From: Paradevosia shaoguanensis
GTDB lineage: Bacteria; Pseudomonadota; Alphaproteobacteria; Rhizobiales; Devosiaceae
Direction: 5' to 3'
Length of the DNA stretch: 64,000 nt
Assembly: GCF_016801025.1 (NCBI RefSeq)
Contig: NZ_CP068983.1
Coordinates: forward strand, 434,001-498,000
The notes under the pieces were generated by a model. It saw only the letters and a list, made by a program, of their open reading frames with translations. It made no database searches and was not told the origin of the DNA. The translations under genes were made by a program, and so were the position numbers. Below, one piece after another: positions 25,898-35,541 of this stretch. The stretch's first letter is position 1; each line of letters starts with the position of its first letter.

Positions 25898-26971
25898 ATG
25901 CCAAAAACTGCCCTCGCGCAAAAGCCGCGCGCTCTCCCAATCGATGCCCAGGCAGTTCTGGCCTGGTATGACAAGCATGCGCGCACCCTTCCCTGGCGGG
26001 TCAGCCCACAGGATCGCGCCCGCAATATCCGGCCAGATCCCTATCGTATCTGGCTTTCAGAAGTGATGCTGCAGCAGACGACGATTGCTGCGGTGCAGAA
26101 GTATTTCCTCCGCTTCACTGCACTGTGGCCGACTGTAGGGGACCTGGCGGCCGCGCCGCTCGAAGCCGTACTCGTCGAGTGGGCAGGGCTTGGCTACTAC
26201 GCGCGCGCTCGCAATCTTCATGCCTGCGCGAAAGCCGTTGTCGAACAGCATGGCGGCGTGTTTCCGACGACGGCCGCGGGGCTGCTGACGCTTCCAGGAG
26301 TCGGCGCCTATACGAGCGCGGCCATCGCAGCGATTGCCGATGACGAGCGCATCGCCGTGCTGGACGGGAATGTCGAGCGCGTGCTCGCCCGCTACCTGGC
26401 GCTGGATGTGCCGGTTCGCGAGGCAAAGGAGGAGTTGCGCGGTTATCTGCAGACCACGGTTCCCGAGCGCGCGGGCGACTATGCACAAGCGCTGATGGAT
26501 CTGGGTGCAACGATTTGCGCACCGCGCAACGCGCTTTGCATGCTCTGTCCTTTGCAACCGGGTTGCACCGGCGCAGCAGAAGGCAACCCGGAACGCTATC
26601 CGGTGAAGGCGGAAAAGGTCGCTCGTCCCACTCGCTACGGTCATGCCTTCGTGATTCTCGATCGTGACGGCGACGTCTATCTGAGAACACGCGCCGACAA
26701 AGGGTTGCTGGCGAAGATGACCGAGACACCCGGGTCAAGCTGGGAAAGCGTCAAGCGGGAGCCGACATATCCGTTCACCGGCAAATGGCAGAGCCGCGGC
26801 CAGGTGGTTCACGTCTTCACCCATTTCCGCCTCGAACTCGATGTCTGGTCCGTAGTGGCCACCCAGCCGGAAGAACTGACGGATGGGTGGTGGGCTGATC
26901 GGCGTGAGCTGGAGAGTGAGGCATTGCCATCGCTCTTCCGCAAGGTGCTGGCTGCCGCCGGTCTCGAATAG
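25898..26971 (+). CDS. mutY: A/G-specific adenine glycosylase MutY
   Basis: DNA repair glycosylase of 357 residues that removes adenine opposite 8-oxoguanine. Visible features are the catalytic Glu in SEVMLQQTT, the helix-hairpin-helix LPGVGAYTSAAIAAIA, the catalytic Asp in VLDGNVERVLARY, the 4Fe-4S loop Cys-x6-Cys-x2-Cys-x5-Cys (CAPRNALCMLCPLQPGC), and a C-terminal NUDIX-like MutT domain. The start is uncertain; ATG 25898 gives the normal N-terminal length, with only a distant GAGG upstream. Confidence 0.95.
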   Translation: MPKTALAQKPRALPIDAQAVLAWYDKHARTLPWRVSPQDRARNIRPDPYRIWLSEVMLQQTTIAAVQKYFLRFTALWPTVGDLAAAPLEAVLVEWAGLGYYARARNLHACAKAVVEQHGGVFPTTAAGLLTLPGVGAYTSAAIAAIADDERIAVLDGNVERVLARYLALDVPVREAKEELRGYLQTTVPERAGDYAQALMDLGATICAPRNALCMLCPLQPGCTGAAEGNPERYPVKAEKVARPTRYGHAFVILDRDGDVYLRTRADKGLLAKMTETPGSSWESVKREPTYPFTGKWQSRGQVVHVFTHFRLELDVWSVVATQPEELTDGWWADRRELESEALPSLFRKVLAAAGLE

Positions 26972-26981
26972 CCAGAAAAGC

Positions 26982-27009
26982 AAAAACCGCCGGCCTGTTG
27001 GCCGGCGGC
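26982..27009 (-). terminator. Terminator of ccrM
   Basis: GCCGGCC (26989-26995), loop, GGCCGGC (27000-27006) form a perfect stem. On the minus strand it is followed by GG and TTTTT (26986-26982), a good intrinsic terminator for ccrM. The plus side lacks a T run, so mutY gets only the hairpin. Confidence 0.7.
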
Positions 27010-27037
27010 GAGTTTGCCTGACGCTTGGAGGCCTGTT

Positions 27038-28171
<1,134 letters not shown>

Positions 28172-28220
28172 CTACTTAACCCTAACGCAGCACTAACGCG
28201 TCGGTTGTAACCTCTTAGGG

Positions 28221-28235
28221 TTAAAGGGGTTTTAA
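28221..28235 (-). promoter_or_regulatory. CtrA binding box upstream of ccrM
   Basis: TTAA-N7-TTAA with exact 7-base spacing (28221-28224 and 28232-28235), the full CtrA consensus. It is 50 bases upstream of the ccrM start in a short gap after rnhB. In Caulobacter and relatives CtrA activates ccrM late in the cell cycle. Confidence 0.8.
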
Positions 28236-28255
28236 GCGTCAAGGTAAGCGAGAAG

Positions 28256-28909
28256 TTAACTCGCCAGGCGTCGCTCGGCAGCAGCCGCGCAGGGCGCGAA
28301 ATCCATGCGGTGATGACGGCACGGCCCATGCTCGTTGAGGGCACGGATATGTTCGGGCGTCGAATAGCCCTTGTGACCGTCGAAGCCGAAGTTCGGCGTA
28401 TCGCGATGCATGATCTGGCACATGCGGTCGCGCGTGACCTTGGCGACGATCGATGCCGCGGCGATGGTCACCGAGAGCGCGTCGCCATCGATGATCGCCT
28501 GTCCTGCCATCGGCAATCCGGGCGGCACGTCGCGGCCATCGACCAACACATGGTCGGGCGCCAGCGACAGGTTGAGCACCGCGCGCGTCATCGCCCAGAG
28601 CGTGGCACCGCGAATATTGAGCGAGGCGATGATCGTCGGCGGCGCCGCCACGACTGAAACCGTCGCCTTGGCGACGATCTCCGCAAAAAGCTCCTCCCGC
28701 GCCAGCGCGGTGAGTTTCTTGGAATCGTTGAGCCCCTTGGGTACCCGCTTGTGATCGAGGATCACCGCCGCAACCACCACGGGACCGGCGAGCGGCCCCC
28801 GCCCTGCCTCGTCGACGCCGGCAATGATGTTGGCGCCAGCCTTCAACGCCGCGCGTTCGTGGCGGAGGGAAGGCTTAAGGACAATGGAGGGAGAATCGGC
28901 GCTGGGCAT
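28256..28909 (-). CDS. rnhB: Ribonuclease HII
   Basis: Cytosolic nuclease of 217 residues that removes ribonucleotides and RNA from RNA-DNA hybrids. The N-terminal catalytic motif IIAGVDEAGRGPLAGPVV (Asp, Glu) and the later Asp residues in LVDGRDVPPG and SIVAKVTRDRMCQ are present, as is the C-terminal GYSTPEHIRALNEHG. The ATG at 28909 is preferred; a GTG two codons upstream is possible. It lies upstream of ccrM on the same strand, a conserved alphaproteobacterial pair. Confidence 0.94.
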   Translation of the reverse strand: MPSADSPSIVLKPSLRHERAALKAGANIIAGVDEAGRGPLAGPVVVAAVILDHKRVPKGLNDSKKLTALAREELFAEIVAKATVSVVAAPPTIIASLNIRGATLWAMTRAVLNLSLAPDHVLVDGRDVPPGLPMAGQAIIDGDALSVTIAAASIVAKVTRDRMCQIMHRDTPNFGFDGHKGYSTPEHIRALNEHGPCRHHRMDFAPCAAAAERRLAS

Positions 28910-29150
28910 GGCCACAGCATGCGCCCGGCGCAGCGATTAGCAATTCAAAAACGCGTCGTGCATGTCGCAGGGCGGCATCCAACCGCACCTTATATATAGG
29001 CGATGATACGCGTGACGGTGGCTGCTGGGGGCCAATCTCCGGTGGAATCCGGTGCACTCACCACCGAATCTTAACCCGCCACAGTGCCGCACCTGTTAGC
29101 AGGCGCGAAATATCATTATTTATCAGCACTTTATGCCATTTGCCGCGTTC
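28910..29150. other. Intergenic region between rnhB and the atp operon
   Basis: About 330 bases separate the divergent genes. Apart from the atp promoter at 29151-29179 I see only a short GGTG/CACC stem near 29050 and AT-rich stretches near 28990 and 29110. No coding or RNA gene is supported. Confidence 0.4.
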
Positions 29151-29179
29151 TTGACACGTTTCCTCGCCGCCACTATGTT
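29151..29179 (+). promoter_or_regulatory. Promoter of the F0 ATP synthase operon
   Basis: A perfect TTGACA (29151-29156), a 17-base spacer and TATGTT (29174-29179), 63 bases upstream of the atpI start. Confidence 0.7.
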
Positions 29180-29242
29180 GCGCGCGACTTTAAAGGGGCA
29201 TCCTTCAGACATGAAGGCGGCCGGACGAGGTGAGCGAGCGCG

Positions 29243-29635
29243 ATGGCAAATCCGCCCAAAGATCAGCGTCCGGAAGGCAGCGAAGGCAAGGTCACTTCCG
29301 ACCTCGCTTCGCGCATTGCCGCTGCGAAGCGCGACCGGGCGGTGGAAGAGGCTGAAACCTCGCGCCGCGCGTCGGGGGACACCAGCCAGATGGGTCGCGC
29401 CGTGCGACTCGGGTCGGAGTTCATCGCCGCCATCCTGGTTGGCGCCGGGATCGGGTATCTGCTCGATCTGTGGCTGAACACCCGGCCCTGGATCATGCTC
29501 GTCATGGTCCTTGTCGGGTTTGCGGCCGGAATTCTCAACGTCACCCGTTCGGTGGCGGAACTGAACAAGGCGGCTCCGCCGCCCAAAGACGCGGATCTCG
29601 GTCCGGCGGACGACGACGAAGACGACGATAGATAG
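29243..29635 (+). CDS. atpI: AtpI/AtpZ-like ATP synthase accessory protein
   Basis: Small membrane protein of 130 residues. The N-terminal half is charged and soluble; the C-terminal half has two membrane helices (EFIAAILVGAGIGYLLDLWL and MLVMVLVGFAAGILNVTRSV) and an acidic tail (DDDEDDDR). AtpI helps assemble the c-ring and can take part in Mg2+ handling. AGGTGAG precedes the ATG. First gene of the F0 operon, 18 bases before atpB. Confidence 0.9.
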   Translation: MANPPKDQRPEGSEGKVTSDLASRIAAAKRDRAVEEAETSRRASGDTSQMGRAVRLGSEFIAAILVGAGIGYLLDLWLNTRPWIMLVMVLVGFAAGILNVTRSVAELNKAAPPPKDADLGPADDDEDDDR

Positions 29636-29653
29636 GCTAGCGAGGAACCTAAC

Positions 29654-30409
29654 TTGGCCGATCCGACCAAAGTTGACCCGATCCACCAGTTTGGCATCAC
29701 AAATATTTTCTCGCTCGGCGAAGGCGGCGTCGCCTTCACCAATTCAGCACTCTTCATGGTGCTGACGGTAGGCCTGATCCTTGGCTACCTGCTCATCTCC
29801 ACCGCCGGCCGCAAGCTGGTTCCGACCCGCGCACAGGCGCTCTCGGAGATGCTCTACGAGTTCGTGGCCAACATGGTCAGAGGCTCGGCCGGCACCGAAG
29901 GGATGAAGTTCTTCCCCTTCGTCTTCGCCCTCTTCATGTTCGTGCTCGTCGCCAACATGTTCGGCATGTTCCCGTTCTTCTTCACCGTCACCAGCCACAT
30001 CATCGTCACGGTCGCCCTGGCGCTTCTCGTCATGGTCGTGGTCGTGGGCTACGGCGTCTACCGGAACGGCTTCAAGTTCCTCAAGCTCTTCGTGCCGCAT
30101 GGCGTGCCGGGCTACGTTCTCCCGATCGTCGTTCCGATCGAAGTGGTGTCGTTCCTCTCGCGTCCGATCTCCCTCTCGGTTCGTCTCTTCGCCAACATCC
30201 TGGCCGGTCACATCACGCTCAAGGTCTTCGCCGGCTTCATCGTGACGCTGGGCTCGCTCGGCTTCCTCGGCTTCCTCGGCGCACTCCTGCCGCTGATCAT
30301 GACCGTGGCGATCACCGCCCTCGAATTCCTCGTGGCAGCCCTGCAGGCCTATGTGTTTGCCGTGCTGACCTCGATGTACCTCAACGATGCGATCCATCCG
30401 TCGCATTGA
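29654..30409 (+). CDS. atpB: ATP synthase F0 subunit a
   Basis: Inner-membrane subunit a of 251 residues, which forms the proton half-channels. The essential Arg is in [15 protein letters not shown], and [35 protein letters not shown] is the conserved last helix pair. It starts with TTG at 29654, supported by GAGG upstream and by conservation of the N-terminus ([12 protein letters not shown]). Confidence 0.96.
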   Translation: MADPTKVDPIHQFGITNIFSLGEGGVAFTNSALFMVLTVGLILGYLLISTAGRKLVPTRAQALSEMLYEFVANMVRGSAGTEGMKFFPFVFALFMFVLVANMFGMFPFFFTVTSHIIVTVALALLVMVVVVGYGVYRNGFKFLKLFVPHGVPGYVLPIVVPIEVVSFLSRPISLSVRLFANILAGHITLKVFAGFIVTLGSLGFLGFLGALLPLIMTVAITALEFLVAALQAYVFAVLTSMYLNDAIHPSH

Positions 30410-30496
30410 TCCGACCTAATCGGTTTCGCCTCGGCCGCGGTGGCCGGGGTGTCTGAAAGACTGCACAGTCAAAGGCCTTCAAAGGAGAGACTAAAA

Positions 30497-30724
30497 ATGG
30501 ATCCAATTGCCGCCAAGTACATCGGTGCCGGTATTGCAGCTATCGGCATGGCCGGTGCGGCTATCGGCGTGGGCAACATCTTCGGCAGCTTCCTGTCGGG
30601 CGCCCTGCGTAATCCGTCGGCTTCGCAGAGCCAGTTCGGTAACCTGATCTTCGGGTTCGCCGTGACCGAAGCTCTGGGCATCTTCTCGTTCCTGATCGCT
30701 CTCCTGCTGCTGTTCGCAGTCTGA
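30497..30724 (+). CDS. atpE: ATP synthase F0 subunit c
   Basis: Ring subunit c of 75 residues with two helices. The proton-carrying Glu58 is in [20 protein letters not shown], and the loop [10 protein letters not shown] connects the helices. AAGGAGAGA precedes the ATG at 30497. The sequence [18 protein letters not shown] is typical of alphaproteobacteria. Confidence 0.97.
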   Translation: MDPIAAKYIGAGIAAIGMAGAAIGVGNIFGSFLSGALRNPSASQSQFGNLIFGFAVTEALGIFSFLIALLLLFAV

Positions 30725-30836
30725 TACTTTCAGGCGCAGATATCTGGACGGCGGCCAAGAGCCTGAGAGCTTAAGGCTGCCGTTCGTTTAATCGGCCATC
30801 CCGGCCGGTTCACGCAGATCAGCGGAATAGTCGTAA

Positions 30837-31433
30837 ATGGCAAACGAGACACCAGCAGAAGGCCAGGCCCCAGCGGCTGACGCCACCCACGACGCGGCGA
30901 GCTCGCCGACCGAGGGGACCCATGCGACGACCGAAGCGCACGAAGCGGGCTTTCCCCCCTTCGACTCTTCGACCTTCGGCACCCAGCTCATCTGGCTGGC
31001 GATCACGTTCGTCGTTCTTTACTTCGTCCTGAGCCGCCTCGCCCTGCCGCGCATCGGTGGCATCCTTTCGGACCGCAAGGGCCGGATCGATAGCGACCTG
31101 GCCGTGGCCGACGCTTCGCGCCAGAAGACGGACGCGGCGATCGCAGCCTATGAGGCCGCCCTCGCCGAAGCCCGCAAGAAGAGCCACGCGATCGCCGAAG
31201 AGACCCGCAACAGCATCAAGGCTGACCTCGATGCCAAGCGCCATGAGGTCGAGGCAGACCTCAACAAGAAGGTTTCCGACGCAGAAGCCCGCATCAAGGC
31301 GACCAAGAACGAGGCCCTTGGCCACGTTGGCGAAATCGCTGCCGATACGGTCGAGGCACTCGTCAGCAAGCTCGTGGGCTCGGTTTCCGCCCAGGACGCC
31401 CGCGACGCCGTCGCCCAGGCTTCCAAGGAGTAA
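30837..31433 (+). CDS. atpF': ATP synthase F0 subunit b'
   Basis: Peripheral-stalk subunit of 198 residues, one of two b-type genes as in photosynthetic and alphaproteobacterial lineages. An acidic, Ala-rich N-terminus (about 40 residues) precedes one membrane helix (LIWLAITFVVLYFVLSRLALP) and a long coiled coil (about 75-190). The ending QASKE is five bases before the second b gene. Confidence 0.92.
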   Translation: MANETPAEGQAPAADATHDAASSPTEGTHATTEAHEAGFPPFDSSTFGTQLIWLAITFVVLYFVLSRLALPRIGGILSDRKGRIDSDLAVADASRQKTDAAIAAYEAALAEARKKSHAIAEETRNSIKADLDAKRHEVEADLNKKVSDAEARIKATKNEALGHVGEIAADTVEALVSKLVGSVSAQDARDAVAQASKE

Positions 31434-31438
31434 CGCCA

Positions 31439-31942
31439 ATGCTTAGTTTCGGATTGGATTACACCACCGCCGCGACCCTCTGGGCCACCATCGGCCTCGT
31501 CATCTTCCTGGCCATCGCCATCTATGCCGGCCTGCCCAAGATGATCACGGGCATGCTCGATGAGCGCATCAAGAAGATCGAGGACGACCTGGCCGAGGCC
31601 AAGCGCCTGCGCTCGGAAGCCGAAGCTCTTCTCGCCGATTACGAGAAGAAGCGCGTGGAGGCCGAACAGGAAGCCGCAAGCATCGTGACCGCCGCGCAGG
31701 ACGAGGCCAAGCGCCTCGCCGCCGAGGCCAACGAGTCGCTCAAGGACCTCGTCACCCGCCGCACCAAGGCCGTCGAGGACAAGATCGCCCAGGCCGAAGC
31801 CCAGGCTCTTTCCGAAGTCCGCGCCAAGTCGGCCGACGTCGCCATCGAAGCGGCCCGCATCCTGCTCAACAAGCAGGTCGGCGAAAAAGGCCCTGCCCTG
31901 ATCGACCAGGCCATCAAGGATGTCGGTGCACGGCTGAACTAA
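31439..31942 (+). CDS. atpF: ATP synthase F0 subunit b
   Basis: Peripheral-stalk subunit of 167 residues: one N-terminal helix (AATLWATIGLVIFLAIAIYAGLPKMI) followed by a coiled coil rich in Lys, Glu and Ala. It pairs with the b' subunit. It is the last gene of the F0 operon, 25 bases before a strong terminator. F1 genes are not in the window. Confidence 0.94.
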   Translation: MLSFGLDYTTAATLWATIGLVIFLAIAIYAGLPKMITGMLDERIKKIEDDLAEAKRLRSEAEALLADYEKKRVEAEQEAASIVTAAQDEAKRLAAEANESLKDLVTRRTKAVEDKIAQAEAQALSEVRAKSADVAIEAARILLNKQVGEKGPALIDQAIKDVGARLN

Positions 31943-31967
31943 GCCGGGTACAGCGTGAAATGAATTA

Positions 31968-31998
31968 GGGCGGGTCCGACGGACCCGCCCTTTTTGTT
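31968..31998 (+). terminator. Terminator of the F0 ATP synthase operon
   Basis: GGGCGGGTCC-GAC-GGACCCGCCC is a perfect 10-base stem (31968-31990) followed by TTTTTGTTTT. Confidence 0.92.
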
Positions 31999-32037
31999 TT
32001 CAGGGCCAGCGCAAAGGACCGGATTGTGCCATGGCGT

Positions 32038-32138
32038 CTCCCTCCCCCTTGTGGGGAGGGAAAAGGGTTGGGGGAGGGACAGCCACCGAGTTCGCGCCTC
32101 CCCACCCTCAATCCCTCCCCACAAGGGGGAGGGAGGCG
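32038..32138. repeat. Intergenic repeat family B, inverted pair
   Basis: CCTCCCCCTTGTGGGGAGGG at the left and CCCTCCCCACAAGGGGGAGG at the right are inverse copies about 60 bases apart. The same pair, in the other arrangement, occurs at 36913-37018. Likely a short REP-like palindromic element. Confidence 0.7.
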
Positions 32139-32213
32139 CAGGAACCGAAAGTACGAGCCTTGTCCCCTAGCGAATGGCTGCTAACGTGCGCCCCCAATCT
32201 GGAGGGCACGAAA

Positions 32214-32606
32214 ATGGACACTTTCACCGGCGGCTGCATATGCGGAGATGTCCGGTTTTCGGCTTCGAGAAGCCCATACCGGGTTGGGCTCTGCCATTGC
32301 ATGGATTGCCGCAAGCATCACGGATCGCTGTTCAGCATCTACGCGATTTTTTCTACGGATGCGGTGACGATCACGGGCGAGACGCACTCCTATGGCGGGC
32401 GGCATTTCTGTCCGCGTTGCGGATCTTCGGTCTTCGCCGAGGCTGGCGACGAGATCGAAATGCATCTGGGATCGTTCGATGCACCTGATCAACTAAAACC
32501 GACCTATGAGCTCTGGACGATCCGGCGCGAAGGTTGGCTACCGGAGTTTCCGCATATGCGACTCTATAAGCGGGATCGAGAAAGCACGGGTCGTACGGAG
32601 GAATAG
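32214..32606 (+). CDS. GFA family zinc protein
   Basis: Protein of 130 residues with the glutathione-dependent formaldehyde-activating (GFA) fold. The zinc-binding cysteines are in GGCICGDVRF, GLCHCMDCRKHHGS and HFCPRCGSSVF. Many members do not act on formaldehyde; carbon-sulfur lyase activity on other thiols is equally possible. GGAGG precedes the ATG at 32214. It lies alone between the atp operon and the IS110 element. Confidence 0.92.
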   Translation: MDTFTGGCICGDVRFSASRSPYRVGLCHCMDCRKHHGSLFSIYAIFSTDAVTITGETHSYGGRHFCPRCGSSVFAEAGDEIEMHLGSFDAPDQLKPTYELWTIRREGWLPEFPHMRLYKRDRESTGRTEE

Positions 32607-32705
32607 GGCGAGCGGGTCTGAGCGGCAGGCTACGCGCTGTTGATAGTCCCTCACCGAACGCCCACCCCCTCGATCTTCCCCGGCCGCAGAGCCGGCAACT
32701 GTAAT

Positions 32706-33636
32706 TCAGGTTGCGAAGCTTGTTCGGGTTTTCATGATGGCGTTGATGGTGACGAGGAGCTTTCTGGCGAGGGCGACGAGGGCGGGCTTGGGTGGTTTTC
32801 CGGCCTGGCGCAGACGGTGGTAGAAGGCGTTGAGAGGCGATTGTGTTCGCAAGGATGCAACGGCGGCCATGTAGAGGGCCTGGCGGACGCGGCGGCGGCC
32901 CCCGCGGATGGAGCGCTGTCCGCGCCGTAGGCCGCTATCGTTGTTGAGCGGGGCCAACCCGGCCAGGGTGGCGATCTGCTTGCCCGAGCGTCGGCCCAGT
33001 TCGGGCATCAGGGCGGCCAGGACAGAGGCGGTGACCGGGCCGATGCCGGGCACCGAGCGGATCAGGGCCTGGTCCTGTGCCAGGGCGGCATCGCTGCCGA
33101 TCTGGTTCTGGATTTCGACCTCGATGGCGGCGATGGCCTGGTTGAGGCCGGCCATGTGCCGGTCCAGGTCGGCGCCGATGAAGGAATCGGTTATCTCGAT
33201 CCGGCGCTGCTTTTCCTGGGTGCGCATGGCCACCAACTGGTCGCGGCGGCGGCTGAGCAGGCCGAGCCGCTCGCGTCCGGCCTCGGGCAGCGGGTCGGCC
33301 ACGAGGCGCAGGGCCCGGCCCATTTCGGCAAGCATGGCCGCATCGAGCGCATCGGTCTTGGCGAGCCGGCCGCTCGCCCGCGCAAAGTCACGGGCCCGCT
33401 GCGGATTGACCCGGACATGGCCGATCCCGGCCAGCGCCAGTCCGGCGCGCAAGCTCTTGTCGTAAACCCCGCTCGCCTCCAGCACCACGAGAGCCCTCCC
33501 GCTCCAGCGTGGCGGCGAATGCGGCGATGGCGTCCATCGTGTTAGCAATCCGCTGCACGCCCTCCCCGCCGGAAGAGGCGATATCCAGCCAGGCTTTCGA
33601 AACGTCGATTCCAATCCAGGTCGGTGATAGGGTCAT
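32706..33636 (-). pseudogene. IS110-family transposase, frameshifted
   Basis: The N-terminal part (33636 to about 33500) reads MTLSPTWIGIDVSKAWLDIA, with the first DEDD Asp. It continues in another frame from about 33495 with ALVVLEASGVYDKSLRAGLA, RLAKTDALDAAMLAE (DEDD residues) and a C-terminal IS116/IS110 domain (IPGIGPVTASVLAALMPEL, then APLNNDSGLRRG with the expected catalytic Ser). One extra G in a G run near 33494-33496 would explain the shift. IS110 transposases are single frames, so this copy is probably inactive unless the extra base is a sequencing error. Confidence 0.85.
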
Positions 33637-33639
33637 GGG

Positions 33640-33768
33640 CCTGTCCCTGTGATCCGAGGTCCGTCTCGAGCGGCCTCGCGCAACTGTTCAGGTGTTTGTC
33701 AAAGCGGGCGGGGACCCGTGCCGGCTCTCGGTCTTTAAACCTGGGGCCCAACGGTCTCCCGCCCGCAC
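33640..33768 (-). ncRNA. IS110 bridge RNA
   Basis: On the minus strand a 13-base stem (33753-33766 with 33704-33716, one bulge) encloses a loop carrying TGGGCCCC (within 33743-33754) and CCGAGAGCCGG (33721-33731). These match, as identity and as complement, the left and right flanks of the split repeat. A second hairpin (CGAGG/CCTCG stem) carries ACAGTTGC (33680-33687) and CACAGG (33646-33651), which match the element's own trailing end plus core and leading end plus core. This is the target-loop/donor-loop layout known for IS621 bridge RNA. Confidence 0.82.
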
Positions 33769-33940
33769 CCAATATGACACAGCACAATTACACAGGGGCC
33801 CACGGATAGCTCCACTCGGGTGGAACGGTGCAATAGGCCTCGGAACAAGTCCGGGGAAGTTCCGTGGTTGGGGAGAGTGCCGTGCTCGGAGTTCGGAACG
33901 GATTTCGCCGCCCGCTCCCCCACCCGACCACACCAAATGC

Positions 33941-33972
33941 AAAAGGCCTCCCCAGCTTGCTGGGAAGGCCTT
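33941..33972 (-). terminator. Terminator of the glycine-cleavage operon
   Basis: On the minus strand AAGGCCTTCCCAGC and GCTGGGGAGGCCTT form a long near-perfect stem, followed by TTGC; the first bases of the T run overlap the stem. It lies 19 bases after the stop of gcvPB. Confidence 0.8.
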
Positions 33973-33990
33973 CCAGTTCGTGTTCCGCGT

Positions 33991-35541
33991 TTATTCGGCT
34001 GCGGCAGCCGGGGCGGCTTCTTCGGGCTCCCAGCGCAGCTTTGGGCTTCTTGCGGCGCGGGTTTCGTCCAGCCGGCGGCGCGGGGCGCGGGTAGGGGCGC
34101 CGGTGAAGCGCTCCTTGTCGTTGCCCTTGGCGTCGGCGGCGAGGGCCAGCATGGTGTCACAGAAGGCGTCGAGGGTCTGCTTGCTCTCGCTTTCGGTGGG
34201 CTCGATGAGCATGGCGCCGTGGACGACTAGCGGGAAGTACATGGTCATCGGGTGGTAGCCCTCATCGATCATCGCCTTGGCGAAATCGAGCGTCGAGACC
34301 CCGGTGCCGGCCAGCGAGGAATCGTCGAACAGCACTTCATGCATGGCCGGATAATCCGGGAACGACACCGAGAAGGCATCCTGCAGGCGTGCCTTGACGT
34401 AATTGGCATTGAGCACGGCATCCTTGGCGGCGCGGGCGAGGCCGTCGCCACCGTGGCTGAGCATATAGGTCAGCGCGCGGACATACATGCCCATCTGGCC
34501 GTGGAAGGCGGTGATGCGGCCCAGGGCCTCGCCTTCGCTGTGCTCGACCAGTTCCAAGCCACCATCGGCCGCCTTGCGGACGAAGGGCACGGGGGCGAAA
34601 GGGGCGAGCGCTTCGGAGAGAACCACCGGGCCCGCCCCCGGTCCGCCACCGCCGTGTGGGGTCGAGAAGGTCTTGTGGAGGTTAATGTGCATGGCGTCGA
34701 TGCCGAGGTCGCCCGGCCGCACCACGCCCATGATGGCGTTGAAATTGGCGCCATCGCAGTAGAAGAACGCGCCCGCATCGTGGACCGCCTTGGCGATCTC
34801 GATGACCTGGGGCTCAAAGAGGCCGCAGGTATTGGGGTTGGTCAGCATGATTGCCGCCACGTCCGGGCCAAGGGCGGCCTTGACCGCCTCGACATCGACC
34901 GTGCCGTCCTCGCGGGCGGGAACGGGCTTGACGGTGTAGCCGAGGAAGGCAGCCGTGGCCGGATTGGTGCCGTGGGCGCTTTCGGGGACCAGCACAACGG
35001 TGCGATGCCCCTGCCCGCGCGCCTGCTGGGCGGCGTGGATGGCCATCATGCCGCAAAGCTCGCCATGAGCGCCGGCCTTGGGGGTCAGCGATACGGCGGC
35101 AGTGTTGGTGAGGGTCATCAGCCAATGGCTGAGCTGGCTCATCAGCTCAAGCGCGCCCTGGACGGTCGAGACCGGCTGGAGCGGGTGCACATCCGAGAAG
35201 CCCGGCAGGCGGGCCATCTTCTCGTTGAGGCGCGGGTTGTGCTTCATCGTGCACGAGCCGAGCGGATACATGCCCGAGTCGATCGAGTAGTTCATGCGCG
35301 AAAGGCGCACGTAGTGGCGCATGGCCTCGGGCTCGGTGAGGCCGGCGAGATCGAGCTTGGTCTTGCGCGCAAAACCGCCGAGGCGGCTGTCGTCGATTTC
35401 GACCTCGGGGAGATCGACGCCGGAATGGTGGGTGTCGCCGATTTCGAAGAGTAGCGGCTCATCGGGGATGAGGGCCGAGCCGGTGGAGGCTGCGGAAAGG
35501 GTGCCGATGCCGGTGGGGCGGCCCTGGGTGTTCATGCTCAT
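33991..35541 (-). CDS. gcvPB: Glycine dehydrogenase (decarboxylating) subunit 2
   Basis: P-protein beta chain of 516 residues, PLP-dependent. The PLP Lys is in [23 protein letters not shown] near residue 285. Together with the alpha chain at 35538-36881 it decarboxylates glycine and passes the aminomethyl group to the lipoyl arm of GcvH. The C-terminal 40 residues ([25 protein letters not shown], then [10 protein letters not shown]) form a low-complexity tail. The ATG overlaps the gcvPA stop by four bases. It is followed by a terminator. Confidence 0.95.
   Translation of the reverse strand: MSMNTQGRPTGIGTLSAASTGSALIPDEPLLFEIGDTHHSGVDLPEVEIDDSRLGGFARKTKLDLAGLTEPEAMRHYVRLSRMNYSIDSGMYPLGSCTMKHNPRLNEKMARLPGFSDVHPLQPVSTVQGALELMSQLSHWLMTLTNTAAVSLTPKAGAHGELCGMMAIHAAQQARGQGHRTVVLVPESAHGTNPATAAFLGYTVKPVPAREDGTVDVEAVKAALGPDVAAIMLTNPNTCGLFEPQVIEIAKAVHDAGAFFYCDGANFNAIMGVVRPGDLGIDAMHINLHKTFSTPHGGGGPGAGPVVLSEALAPFAPVPFVRKAADGGLELVEHSEGEALGRITAFHGQMGMYVRALTYMLSHGGDGLARAAKDAVLNANYVKARLQDAFSVSFPDYPAMHEVLFDDSSLAGTGVSTLDFAKAMIDEGYHPMTMYFPLVVHGAMLIEPTESESKQTLDAFCDTMLALAADAKGNDKERFTGAPTRAPRRRLDETRAARSPKLRWEPEEAAPAAAAE

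Larger units (their letters stand above)
32696..33794 (-). mobile_element. IS110-family insertion sequence, about 1.1 kb
   Basis: The ends are placed by comparing the split repeat with intact copies: the element lies between GG at 32694-32695 and GG at 33795-33796 and has no terminal inverted repeats, as usual for IS110. The transposase reads on the minus strand; the leading end (33637-33794) is non-coding and encodes a bridge RNA. Because the non-coding RNA region is upstream of the transposase, the element fits the IS110 group rather than IS1111. Confidence 0.9.
32675..33859. repeat. Copy of intergenic repeat family A, split by IS110
   Basis: The left piece (CTTCCCCGGCCGCAGAGCCGG, 32675-32695) and right piece (33795-33859, GGGGCCCACGGATAGCTCC then CCGGGGAAG) join into one repeat matching 42157-42241 and 62067-62150. 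Two bases (GG) are duplicated at the junctions. Confidence 0.85.

Noticed and set aside
29020-29075. Possible riboswitch-like element (CCGGTGGAATCCGGTG) before the atp operon
   Set aside because: Only a short stem; none of the conserved blocks of cobalamin or other riboswitches is present, and the atp promoter lies downstream of it.
33637-33794. Element as an IS1111-group member
   Set aside because: IS1111 elements have the RNA region downstream of the transposase and subterminal inverted repeats; here the guide-bearing region is upstream and no such repeats were seen.
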